Both the position numbers and the translations under genes were made by a program. DNA of 64,000 nucleotides from Lysobacterales bacterium (lineage in GTDB: Bacteria > Pseudomonadota > Gammaproteobacteria > Xanthomonadales > SZUA-5), in assembly GCA_022841325.1 (NCBI GenBank), contig JALHRS010000029.1, positions 1 to 64,000 of the forward strand, written 5' to 3'. Numbering within the stretch: position 1 is the first letter of the stretch; each line of letters begins with the position of its first letter. Under the pieces are notes generated by a model that was not told the origin of the DNA, searched no databases, and was given only the letters and a program-made list of their open reading frames with translations. Positions 8,674 through 17,500 of this stretch are shown here, piece after piece.

Positions 8674-9210
8674 ATGTCTGTTTCAGCAGCAACTGGCCAT
8701 GTGATCCTGTCGCATGGCATGGAAAGCGGTCCCAATGCCACCAAGGTCACGCGCCTGGCCCAGGTGGCCCAGGCACTGGGATTCAGCTGTGAACGGGTCG
8801 ACGACCAGGGCATCGTCGATCCACTGCAGCGGCTGGATCGCTTGTTGCCCAAGATCGACGCGGCGCCGCGCCCGCTGATCCTGGTCGGGTCCAGCCTCGG
8901 CGCCTACGTCTCCGGGCTGGCTTCCTTGCAGCGGGATATCGACGGCCTGTTCCTGCTGGCCCCGCCGGTGCGTCTGCCCGGCATTGCGCCGGATCTGGAA
9001 CTGCGGGCGACCCATATCGCCATCGTCCATGGCTGGCATGACGAGCTGATCGGGCCCGATGAGGTCTACGCGCTGGCCAGGTCCAGCGCGGCCGATCTCA
9101 AGTTGTACGACGCCGACCATCGCCTGACCGACGTCATCGACGCCATCGACGCCGACTTCGAGCGCTTTCTGCGTCGCTGGCAGCCGCGCGCAGCGGCGGT
9201 GGCGGCATGA
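8674..9210 (+). CDS. Alpha/beta-fold hydrolase (YqiA/RsbQ-size esterase)
   Basis: A 178-residue small hydrolase beginning VILSHGMESGPNATKVTRLA. The nucleophile elbow is GSSLGAY. An acidic residue sits in the HGWHDELIGPDEV segment, and the probable catalytic His lies in LYDADHRLTDV. The fold is that of cytosolic serine esterases such as YqiA/YcfP. The substrate is unknown. Its stop overlaps the rlmKL start by four bases (ATGA), so the two are co-translated. Confidence 0.8.
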   Translation: MSVSAATGHVILSHGMESGPNATKVTRLAQVAQALGFSCERVDDQGIVDPLQRLDRLLPKIDAAPRPLILVGSSLGAYVSGLASLQRDIDGLFLLAPPVRLPGIAPDLELRATHIAIVHGWHDELIGPDEVYALARSSAADLKLYDADHRLTDVIDAIDADFERFLRRWQPRAAAVAA

Positions 9211-11351
9211 GCACGCTGAGCTTTTTCGCCACCTGCGCGCGCGGCCTGGAAACCCTGCTGGCGCGTGAACTGGCCGCGCTCGGCGCCGAGGACATCCGCG
9301 AAACCGTGGCCGGCGTCGAGTGCTCGGCCACGCTCGCTGTGGCCTATGCCATCGGCTACCAGGCGCGACTGCCCAGTCGCTGGCTGCTGCGTCTGGCGGC
9401 GGGCGAGATTGCCAATCCGGACGATCTCTATGCGCTCGCGCGCACAGTGCGCTGGCATGAACATTTCAGTGCCGATCATCGCTTTGCGGTGCAGGTGGCG
9501 GGCAAGTCACCGGCCTTCAATGACACCCGCTTCGCCATGCTGCGGGTCAAGGACGCCATTGCCGATGCCTTCCGCGAACACGGCGGGGCGCGACCCTTCG
9601 TCGACGCCGAATCGCCCGATGTCACCGTCAACGTGGCCCTGAAGGGCTCGCGCGCGGCGGTGTCGCTGGACATGGTTGGCGGCGCCCTGCACGAACGCGG
9701 TTATCGACGGCCCGGTCACGAAGCGCCGATCAAGGAGAATCTGGCCGCGGGCGTGCTGGTGCGCGCCGGCTGGCCGGAAATGTCCGGCGAGGAAGTGGCC
9801 ATCGTCGATCCCTTCTGCGGCGGTGGAACTCTGCTGATCGAGGCGCTGTGGATGGCGGCCGGGGTGCCGGCGCAGAACCTGCGCGAGGATTTCGCCTGGT
9901 CACGCTGGGGCGGGCACGATGCGAGCCTGTGGAACGAGGTGCGAGCCGCGGCCGATGAACGCGCCCAGCAGGGCCTGCGGCAGATGCGCGCCCGCGCCTT
10001 CGGTAGCGACAGTGATGCCCAGGCCATCCGTATCGCCCGCGGCCAGTTGCAGACGGCGCGCATGGCCGGTTTCTGCCAACTCGGCACACTGGACGCTACG
10101 CGCCTGAAACCGCCGGCGAACTTTGCCGCCGGCCTGGTCGTAGGCAATCTGCCTTATGGCCAGCGCCTCGGGCAGGAGCGCGAACTGATGCCGCTGCACC
10201 GCGAATTCGGTGCCGGCCTGAAGCAGGGTTTTGTCGGCTGGCGCTTTGCCCTGATCGCCGGCAGCGACGCGCTGGCGCGGGCCACCGAGCTGCGCGCCGA
10301 GAAGATCCAGAAGATCTACAACGGCAGTCTGGAATGCCTGTTGATCACCGGTCCGATCACTGCCGCGGCCGAGCACCGCGCCGATGCACCGGTGCGCTTC
10401 CGCAGTCCCGGTGCAGAGATGGTCTACAACCGCATCAACAAGAATCGCAAGCGCCTGAAGCGCTGGCTGGAGCGCGAGCAGATCGAGTGCTATCGCGTTT
10501 ACGACGCCGATCTGCCCGAATACGCGGCCGCCATCGATGTCTATGGCGATCGATTGCACATCCAGGAGTATCAGGCGCCAAGCGAGATCCCGCAGGCCAA
10601 GACCGAGGAGCGCTTCAAGGATCTGGTGTTCGCCGCACGTCGTGCCTTCGATATTCCCACCGAGCGCATCTACCTCAAGCAGCGTCGCAGTCAGACGCCC
10701 GAGGGTCAGTACCGGCGACAGGACCACAGCGGTGATCATTTCATCGTGCGCGAAGCCGATGCCCGGCTGGAAGTGAATCTGCAGGATTACCTGGATTCCG
10801 GCCTGTTCCTCGACGGCCGCCAGGTTCGCGCCTGGATCCAGGACAGCGCACGCGGGCTGCGTTTTCTCAACCTGTTCTGCTACACCGCATCGGCCACGGT
10901 GGCGGCGGTGCTGGGCGGCGCCAGCGAGAGCACCAGCGTTGACCTGTCACCGACTTATATCCAGTGGGCCGAGCGCAACTTCCGTCTGAACCAGATCGAC
11001 AGCCGTCGTCACCGCCTGGTGGCCGATGATGCGGTGCGCTGGCTGGGCCACTGCCGCGGCCAGTTCGACCTGATCTACGTTGATCCGCCGACCTTCTCCA
11101 ACTCCAAGCGCACGCCGACGGTCTTCGACGTGCAGCGCGATCACGCGGCCCTGTTGCGCGATGCCCTGCGCTGCCTGGCGCCGGGCGGCCAGGTGCTGTT
11201 CGTCTGCAATCTGCGACGCTTCAAGATCGATCCGGAACTGTCCGCGATTGCCCGCGTCGACGACGTCACCGAGGCCAGCATCCCACCCGACTTCGTGCGC
11301 GACCAGCGCATACACCGGGCTTTCTGGCTGCGGCCTCTGGCGGAGGCGTAG
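9207..11351 (+). CDS. rlmL: Bifunctional 23S rRNA methyltransferase RlmK/RlmL
   Basis: A 714-residue fusion. The N-terminal THUMP plus SAM-methyltransferase part (RlmL) makes m2G2445 and carries NLPYGQR at about 313-319. The C-terminal RlmK part makes m7G2069 and carries LNLFCYTASATVAAVLGGA with the catalytic-region motif DPPTFSNSK near residue 626. Length and order match the Escherichia coli enzyme (702 residues). It acts on the 50S precursor in the cytoplasm. It is translationally coupled to the upstream hydrolase. Confidence 0.95.
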   Translation: MSTLSFFATCARGLETLLARELAALGAEDIRETVAGVECSATLAVAYAIGYQARLPSRWLLRLAAGEIANPDDLYALARTVRWHEHFSADHRFAVQVAGKSPAFNDTRFAMLRVKDAIADAFREHGGARPFVDAESPDVTVNVALKGSRAAVSLDMVGGALHERGYRRPGHEAPIKENLAAGVLVRAGWPEMSGEEVAIVDPFCGGGTLLIEALWMAAGVPAQNLREDFAWSRWGGHDASLWNEVRAAADERAQQGLRQMRARAFGSDSDAQAIRIARGQLQTARMAGFCQLGTLDATRLKPPANFAAGLVVGNLPYGQRLGQERELMPLHREFGAGLKQGFVGWRFALIAGSDALARATELRAEKIQKIYNGSLECLLITGPITAAAEHRADAPVRFRSPGAEMVYNRINKNRKRLKRWLEREQIECYRVYDADLPEYAAAIDVYGDRLHIQEYQAPSEIPQAKTEERFKDLVFAARRAFDIPTERIYLKQRRSQTPEGQYRRQDHSGDHFIVREADARLEVNLQDYLDSGLFLDGRQVRAWIQDSARGLRFLNLFCYTASATVAAVLGGASESTSVDLSPTYIQWAERNFRLNQIDSRRHRLVADDAVRWLGHCRGQFDLIYVDPPTFSNSKRTPTVFDVQRDHAALLRDALRCLAPGGQVLFVCNLRRFKIDPELSAIARVDDVTEASIPPDFVRDQRIHRAFWLRPLAEA

Positions 11352-11420
11352 GGCAGGGTGGGTTGATTGGCTTCGATAGGCCGCGGCTACGACCGAAATG
11401 GCCGCACCACCCAGTGCCGG

Positions 11421-11597
11421 CGTCATTGCGAGCCGCCTGTTTCGACCCGAAACTGCCCACGGACCATGAACTTCCAGCGTCATTGCGACCCCGGACTTGA
11501 TCCGGGGGAAGCAATCCAGAGGGGGGAGTTTCAGAAGCACTGGATTGCTTCGTCGCTGCGCTCCTCGCAATGACGAATCAACAAATTACGGTATGGG
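11421..11597. repeat. Mosaic CATTGCGA repeat, full copy 1
   Basis: It begins CGTCATTGCGAGCCGCCTGT and has an internal second CGTCATTGCGACCCC. It continues through GATCCGGGGGAAGCAATCC and TGGATTGCTTCGTCGCTGCG to the inverted CCTCGCAATGACG, then a tail (CAACAAATTACGG). The outer and inner arms allow large cruciforms. A near-identical copy lies at 42944-43120 and a partial at 52616-52669. The gap 11352-11754 contains nothing else that I can support. Confidence 0.85.
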
Positions 11598-11754
11598 TTC
11601 ATGGAGAGCCGAACCAGTTGCCTCGCAATGACCTTGTCAGGCGGCCTGTGCCTGCTGAACAGACGACCACACAAGCGCCGAACTTCATCCGCGATTCAGC
11701 CGCGTCCTTTACTTTGGAAAGACCTCGCGGGGCGAAGGAACGGAGGACATCACC

Positions 11755-12387
11755 ATGATTCGTTGGCTGGCACTGTTGATCACTTTCGTCGGATTCAGCT
11801 ACGCGGGCGCCGCCAGCGCCGGTAACTGGTCCATTGGCTACACCGACTATGGCCGCCATGGTGGCTACTCCGTCGCCATCGGCAACCATGGCTATCGCTC
11901 CTTCAGCGCTTTCGGCTATGGACCCAGTTGGGGCTACAGTGGCTACGGCTACCGCGATCCCTGGGCGGATCCCTGGTACCTCAGCAGTTACCGTTCCTCG
12001 CCGCGCTACTACGCGCGCTACTACGACGATTGCTATTACGGCTGTGGCTCGCGTCATTACGGTGGCTACTACGCCCCGCGCTACTACAGCAGCTATTACG
12101 CACCCCGCTATTACGGTGGCTACAGCTACGGCTATCGCTACAGCAGCGGACCGCGCTACTACGATCGTGGCTATCGCAGCTACGGCCATCGTGACTACGG
12201 CTACCGCGACCACAGCCGGTACAACCGGGGATACGCGCGTGGTTACGACCGCGATCGTCACGGCTCTGGTCGCAACGACTATCGACGCGCCAGCTACGAT
12301 CGGTCTGACTATGGCTATCGCAACCAGAGCGCCTACGACCGCGCCCGCGAGCACGTCGACAACCGCCGCGGCCGCGACACGCACTGA
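11755..12387 (+). CDS. Tyrosine/glycine/arginine-rich exported low-complexity protein
   Basis: A 210-residue protein with an N-terminal signal peptide (MIRWLALLITFVGFSYAGAA, cleavage likely after ASA). The mature part is dominated by Tyr, Gly, Ser and Arg. The first half has YGG/GYSGYGYRD-like runs. A central quasi-repeat YYAPRYYSSYYAPRYYGGYS sits at about residues 104-123, and the tail is rich in Arg, Asp and Tyr (YRD, YDR, RGYDRD). Only two cysteines are obvious (DDCYYGCGS). No family is recognised. The codon bias is consistent with the neighbours. It is probably a structural or surface protein; function unknown. Confidence 0.75.
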   Translation: MIRWLALLITFVGFSYAGAASAGNWSIGYTDYGRHGGYSVAIGNHGYRSFSAFGYGPSWGYSGYGYRDPWADPWYLSSYRSSPRYYARYYDDCYYGCGSRHYGGYYAPRYYSSYYAPRYYGGYSYGYRYSSGPRYYDRGYRSYGHRDYGYRDHSRYNRGYARGYDRDRHGSGRNDYRRASYDRSDYGYRNQSAYDRAREHVDNRRGRDTH

Positions 12388-12391
12388 ACTC

Positions 12392-12417
12392 TCATCCGCC
12401 GCGTCAGCGGCGGATGA
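12392..12417 (+). terminator. Hairpin after the tyrosine-rich gene
   Basis: A perfect 11-bp stem TCATCCGCCGC / GCGGCGGATGA with a GTCA loop starts 5 bases after the stop codon and is followed by TCTTGCC. It is a strong stem with a weak T tract. Confidence 0.65.
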
Positions 12418-12464
12418 TCTTGCCCACGCGCAGCCACAGCGCAGCACAGAGTCCGCCTGCTGTT

Positions 12465-12490
12465 GTAGGTCCAGACTTGTCTGGACGCTC
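12465..12490. repeat. Half copy of the TCCAGACTTGTCTGGA element
   Basis: GTAGGTCCAGACTTGTCTGG then ACGCTC is a single left arm with no opposed arm downstream. The family is described under the full copies. Confidence 0.8.
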
Positions 12491-12564
12491 TTGATTCCGT
12501 CAATCGCAAAGCCGGGTTGACGATCAGCCGCGCCAGCGCCTATGCTTCGCGGCTAGCTTGCATC

Positions 12565-12639
12565 GGGCGGTTAGCTCAGCGGTAGAGCATTGCCTTCACA
12601 CGGCAAGGGTCGCAGGTTCGATCCCTGCACCGCCCACCA
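12565..12639 (+). tRNA. tRNA-Val (anticodon CAC)
   Basis: A 75-nt cloverleaf. The acceptor stem GGGCGGT pairs with ACCGCCC. The D arm contains TTAGCTCAGCGGTAGAGCA, the anticodon stem-loop is TTGCC-TTCACAC-GGCAA with anticodon CAC, and the T arm is GCAGGTTCGATCCCTGC. The discriminator is A and the CCA end is encoded. It reads GUG valine codons. Confidence 0.95.
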
Positions 12640-12668
12640 CGCAAGCGATTGAAAAACCAGAACTTCTC

Positions 12669-12700
12669 AAGGCCTCGCATTGCGGGGCTTTGTTGCTTTC
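12669..12700 (+). terminator. Probable intrinsic terminator of the tRNA gene
   Basis: GCCTCGC-ATT-GCGGGGC (one wobble pair) is followed by TTTGTTGCTTT, 30 nt after the tRNA CCA end. Confidence 0.65.
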
Positions 12701-12785
12701 GGGGTTTGTCACCGCGAAGTCACCGCAGCAATACGGAAACTCGGTGAAAAGCCGAGTCGCTGCACGCGTCGAGTCACGGCACTGC

Positions 12786-12814
12786 GCCTTCCGCGCCACA
12801 CGGGCGCGGAAGGC
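12786..12814 (-). terminator. Strong hairpin downstream of the CsbD gene
   Basis: A 12-bp perfect stem GCCTTCCGCGCC / GGCGCGGAAGGC with a 5-nt loop lies 17 bases beyond the csbD-like stop codon on the minus strand. There is no T-run, so the assignment as terminator is tentative. Confidence 0.5.
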
Positions 12815-12830
12815 ATTGTTCACCAAAGGA

Positions 12831-13007
12831 TCAAATCGCGTCCTTGATGTCTTCCTTGACATCGCCATAGCCGGCCTGAGCCTTGCCGACGGCATTTTGC
12901 AGTTTGCCCTTGTTCTCCATGGTCTTGTCGCCGATCACCCGACCGGTGACTTCCTTGACCTTGCCTTTGATTTCCTTGATGTGCCCGTCTACCTGATCTT
13001 TGTTCAT
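12831..13007 (-). CDS. CsbD-family small stress protein
   Basis: A 58-residue hydrophilic protein starting MNKDQVDGHIKEIKGKVKEV and containing TGRVIGDKTMENKGKLQNA followed by VGKAQAGYGD. This is the complete CsbD-like domain (family length about 55-70). CsbD proteins accumulate under general, sigma-B-type or osmotic stress in other bacteria; their biochemical role is unknown. A GGAGC motif precedes the ATG by about 4 nt. Confidence 0.88.
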   Translation of the reverse strand: MNKDQVDGHIKEIKGKVKEVTGRVIGDKTMENKGKLQNAVGKAQAGYGDVKEDIKDAI

Positions 13008-13259
13008 GGCGTGCTCCAGTGATGGCGAAGGTCGCGGCGCTGCCGGTGATTGGCCTGCGTCCGGTCATCGCAAACTAGACCCGCGCGTGCGCGACGTCGG
13101 TGCGCCGTGACACCAAGACTCTCAGGACACTTCGCACTGAACCTGGCTGGGCGTTCGCTGATATCGTCGCCGCCACGCCTGCCGGCAAGGCCATGACCGC
13201 TGGCTCGAAAATGCCGGTGCTCGACAGCCGACCCTACCTGGATCAATCGGGATTCGCCC

Positions 13260-14372
13260 ATGTCCTACGACTTCTCGCTTCGCATTCCCGCGGCCTTGCG
13301 CAAACGCGGTCGCAAGGGTGAGCCGCATCCGGATCAGCTTCGGCGTCTGCAGCGGGCGCGGGAGATCCTGGTGGCTTTCGAGCCCGACATCCGTTTCGAC
13401 GACGACGACGGTATGTTCACGGCTTTCAGCTCGGAACTGGGAGATGTTTACGTCAGCCATGACCGCATCGCCCTGGCCATGTCCATGGGGGCGGAAGTGC
13501 GCGCCGTCTACTCGGCGATACACGGTCTGCTGAAGCGCTTTCACCGCGAAGGCTACGAGGCTGTGGATCCGCAGATCGGTGGCGCCATCGTCTACCGCGA
13601 GTCCTTTGCTGACTTCATGCGCCAGTATCGCGAGCATTTCCGCTGCCCGGACGCCGAGTTCGAGCAGTGGTGCCGAGGCGAAGATCCGCCGATCTGGGCG
13701 CAGCGGCGCGCGCTGCGTGAGCGCGGCGACGCGCAGGCGGCCCTGGCCTTTCCGCGCTACGAATGGGAGCTGAGCTGGGCACAGCAAAAGGCGCTGACCG
13801 ACGAAGCCCTGTGGGCGCATCTGCGGGATGTCATCGGCCGCAATGATCAGGTCATTGCCAGCAGCGGACTGGCCGATTACCTGCAATTGCTGTCGATAGA
13901 GGCGCAATCGGATCAGGCGGCTCGCAGGCTGGACGGTAGCTACTACCCGGAAATGCTGGCCACGACCTGGTTTCAGGGCTCGCGGCTGCACTACGAACGG
14001 CTGCTATTGGGGGAGCTCCAGCATCGCGGCTATCGCGCCGTGGTGCGTGAGCAACCGCAGCAGTTCACCTTGATCTTCGATCTGGACGGCGAACAGGCCA
14101 TCAGTAATGCGCACGCCGATGCTGTGCGAAGCACCATGATAGGCGTCGTTGCCAGACTGAAGGCCGCAGGACTGGTCCGCAGTGGCGCGGCAACGGGAAC
14201 GGAGAATCGTTGGAGTTATTTTCTCTATGGCGATGACGTAGATGCCATCCATCTGGCGCTGGTGGAGATTTTCGCCGACCCGGATCTGTATCCGCCGATG
14301 CGGATCGCCAAGCGCTACGGGGAGCAGGGTGCGCGGGAAATCGAATTGGCTTTCGCAGCGGTGGCTGGATAG
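13260..14372 (+). CDS. Hypothetical 370-residue soluble protein
   Basis: No family is recognised with confidence. The start MSYDFSLRIPA, followed by a short beta-rich region with FDDDDGMFTAFSSELGDVYV, AVYSAIHGLLKRFHREGYEA and VDPQIGGAIVY, resembles in outline the N-terminal half of small SMI1- or Imm-like proteins that begin MSYD and end in DPQ. That is only a pattern impression. A middle WxQR/ERGDAQAA segment and a C-terminal ~170 residues with an alternating strand/helix look (FTLIFDLDGEQ) follow. There is no signal peptide or membrane segment. No toxin gene sits nearby. It is monocistronic. Confidence 0.75.
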   Translation: MSYDFSLRIPAALRKRGRKGEPHPDQLRRLQRAREILVAFEPDIRFDDDDGMFTAFSSELGDVYVSHDRIALAMSMGAEVRAVYSAIHGLLKRFHREGYEAVDPQIGGAIVYRESFADFMRQYREHFRCPDAEFEQWCRGEDPPIWAQRRALRERGDAQAALAFPRYEWELSWAQQKALTDEALWAHLRDVIGRNDQVIASSGLADYLQLLSIEAQSDQAARRLDGSYYPEMLATTWFQGSRLHYERLLLGELQHRGYRAVVREQPQQFTLIFDLDGEQAISNAHADAVRSTMIGVVARLKAAGLVRSGAATGTENRWSYFLYGDDVDAIHLALVEIFADPDLYPPMRIAKRYGEQGAREIELAFAAVAG

Positions 14373-14440
14373 CAGCGCGCCTACAAACCGGCGTCATGGT
14401 ATGCGACTTTCTTCGGCTCGCGAACGGGCCGTCCGCTCTT

Positions 14441-14509
14441 GTGGGTCCAGACTTGTCTGGACGCTCCTTCGTCACTTCGCAAAAAGCGTCCAGACAAGTC
14501 TGGACCTAC
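14441..14509. repeat. 69-bp inverted-repeat element, full copy 1
   Basis: Left arm GTGGGTCCAGACTTGTCTGG-ACGC and right arm GCGTCCAGACAAGTCTGG-ACCTAC (24 nt each) flank a 21-nt spacer. Each arm contains the 16-bp palindrome TCCAGACTTGTCTGGA. The preceding GCTCTT and the following AGGAGC partly extend the pairing. It lies in the convergent gap between the 370-residue protein and the SNF2 gene. Confidence 0.9.
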
Positions 14510-14579
14510 AGGAGCCCGGAGAGTCGCCTGTTTCGGCCTGAGCAGTGATGCAACTGAGCGCGGCTGTGCAAGGATCGTG

Positions 14580-17500
14580 TCAGCCTTGCAACAGACCCAC
14601 CAACTCGTCCACGCTGATCGGCTGCCTCATCTCCTGTTCGCCGAGCACGCTGTCGACCAGTTCGCGCTTGCTGCCATGCAGTGACAGGATCTGTTCTTCG
14701 ATGCTGCCTTTGACGACCAGTTTGTAAACGGTGACCGGTCGGGTCTGGCCGATGCGGTGAGCGCGGTCGGTGGCTTGTTGTTCCACCGCCGGGTTCCACC
14801 AGGGGTCGAGGTGAATCACGTAGTCGGCGGCGGTCAGATTGAGGCCGACGCCGCCGGCCTTGAGGCTGAGCAGAAAGACATCGCCCGAGCCGTTCTGAAA
14901 ATCGCGGACGGCGTTTTCGCGCGCCTTGATCGAGGTGCTGCCGTCCAGATACTGGTAGCTGATACCTTGCGCGTCGAAGACTTCGCGGACGATGGCCAGG
15001 TAGTCGGTGAACTGACTGAACACCAGGGCGCGATGGTGGTTCTCCTTCAGTTCCTGCACCAGTTCCAGTAGTTGCTCCAGCTTGGCGCCGGCCAGCTTGA
15101 ATTCCGGGGCGACCAGGCGCGGATGGCAGGCGGCCCGGCGCAATCGGGTGAGTTCCGCCAACACATGGAAACGCTTGCTCTCTTCGGCGACACCGCCCTG
15201 CGCCAGGCGTTCAATGGCCTGGCGCCGCACCGCCGCCAGCAGTGCCGCTTCTTCGGCGCCGGGTTCGATGGTGACGACGATCTCGGTACGTGGCGGCAAC
15301 TCGTCGAGTACCTGTGACTTCAGCCGGCGCAGCAGGAAGGGTCCGATCAGACGCCTGAGCGTCTCGCGCTCGGGCGCGCGCGAGTCGCGTTCCAGCGGAG
15401 CCATGAAGCGTTTGGAAAAGCATTCCTGGCTGCCGAGCAAGCCTGGATTGAGGATGCGCATCAGGCTCCAGAGCTCGCCCAGATGATTTTCGATCGGGGT
15501 GCCGGTGGTGGCGATACGAGCATCGGCCTGGATACGCCGCACCGCCAAAGTGCGTTGGGCCTGTGCGTTCTTCACCGCCTGGGCCTCGTCCAGCACCAGC
15601 GTGGCGAAGCGGATCTCGGCGAAGGCCTCGATATTGACGGTCAGCAAGCCGTAGCTCACCAGCAGGACTGATCCGGGTGCCAGCGACTCGAGGGCAGCGC
15701 TGCGATCGCCGTCGCCGTAGGTGATGACCTCCAGTGCCGGCGCAAATCGGTTCAATTCATTACGCCAATTGCTGACCACGGAGGTGGGAGCCACGACCAA
15801 CGCCGGGCCCTTGGCTGCCCTTGCCGCCAGCACCGCCAGTGCCTGGATGGTCTTGCCCAGGCCCATGTCGTCGGCCAGGCAAGCGCCGCCGCCCCAGTCC
15901 GCCAATCGCATCAACCAGCGATAGCCATCCAGTTGGTAATCGCGTAGTTCCACCTGCAGATTGCGCGGCAGCGGGTGATCCTTGGCGGCAGCGTTCTCCA
16001 TCCGCTGCAACTGCTCGCGGAAGCTCTGGTCCAGATCAAGTTCTGCTTCGGAATCGAGTAGCGGCTGCAGCGCGGCAGCGGCTACCGGCGCCAGTTCGAT
16101 GCGACCGCGGTCGTCGGCCAGTGCCCGCAGGCTGTTGAGTCGGCGGGTCAGATCCTGGCTCAGGGCTATGATCCGATCGCCTTCGAGGCGCACGAAACGC
16201 CCCTGCGACGATGGCAGCGCTTCCAGCAGTGTGGCCAGCGTGACCACGCTGCCGTCATCCAGCGCCAGACCGCCCTCGGCGTGGAACCAGTCTTTCTGAG
16301 CCTTGACCTTGAGTTGCAGGCTGGCGGCGCCATGCGTGCGGGTCATGCTCCAGCGCCGCTCCGCAGGCCAGTTCAGCGGAACTTGCTGCGGATGTTCAGA
16401 CAGGGCAGACAGGATCTCCAGTGCGGTCGGCGCGTCGCCAAAATCCAGCCCCTCGACCGACTCCGCGCCGGACAATTCCGGCACGCGCTGCATCAGCGTT
16501 GCCAGGGATTGCTGCTCAGCGTCCAGATCACGCGTGCCGCGCACCGGCAGGCCTTCACGCACGCCGATCAATTCTTGGTGGCCGCTGCCTGGCAGCAGGT
16601 ACACGCCGAATTCGCCCAGCGGTCGTACCCGTAAGCGCACGCGCAGGCCCTCGCGCAGCGGTTCGATCAGGGCATGGATGCGGTGATCGATCTCGGCCAG
16701 GGCCTGAGCGTCGGGCAGGCGCGCATCCACGCCCAGCGCGCGCGACAAGCCAGGCAGCAGCTTGACCAGCTCGGGCATGCTGTCTTCGGGCAGATCGCCG
16801 CCACTCTCGATCAGTCGGGCAATGCGCAAATGCTGATCGGAAAAGCGGATCAGCTGCAGTCGATCATCGACCAGCGTCAGTTGCGAGGGTGCCTGCGGAT
16901 TGGGCTTTGGGCTCAGGGTCAGCGACAGGCTTTGATCAGGGCGCCGCTCAACCGTGAGCACCGGTTTCAGCAACTCGAAACGCAGCGCCCGCTGATCAGA
17001 TTCCGCGACCAGCTCGGAACATCCGCCCAGACAATCGAACACCGGACTCTCGGCCCACAGGCGCTCGGCGTAGTAGCCGCAGTCTGGCGCCGAGAGGGCC
17101 TTCAGCAACAGCCGATCGCCATCATTGTCCAGCGCCAGTCGGCTCATCGCCGCTTGCATCTGGGTAGGGCTGTTCAGCTGCCGTCCCGGAGTCCAGCCCG
17201 TCGCGGTCTGGCGCTGCTCCAGAAAGCGGATCTGGGTATGGTGCCCGTATGGATTCAATTCGCCGACCATCACCCGGATGCGCGAGCACTTGCTGGCACC
17301 GGCGGTTTTCTGCTCCGACTTTTCGGCGGCGCGGGATAGCTCATCCAGCGCACTCAGCAGGCGCTGCCAGGGGCGCTGCTGCTGCAACCAGAGCGCAGGG
17401 CCGGCGCGCGTGGATCGGTCGCGGATGGACAGCAACAGATCGACCAGCGGCGTGAGTTGCAGGGCCTGAAAGTGGGCAAGACTGTGGTCCACCGTCTGCG

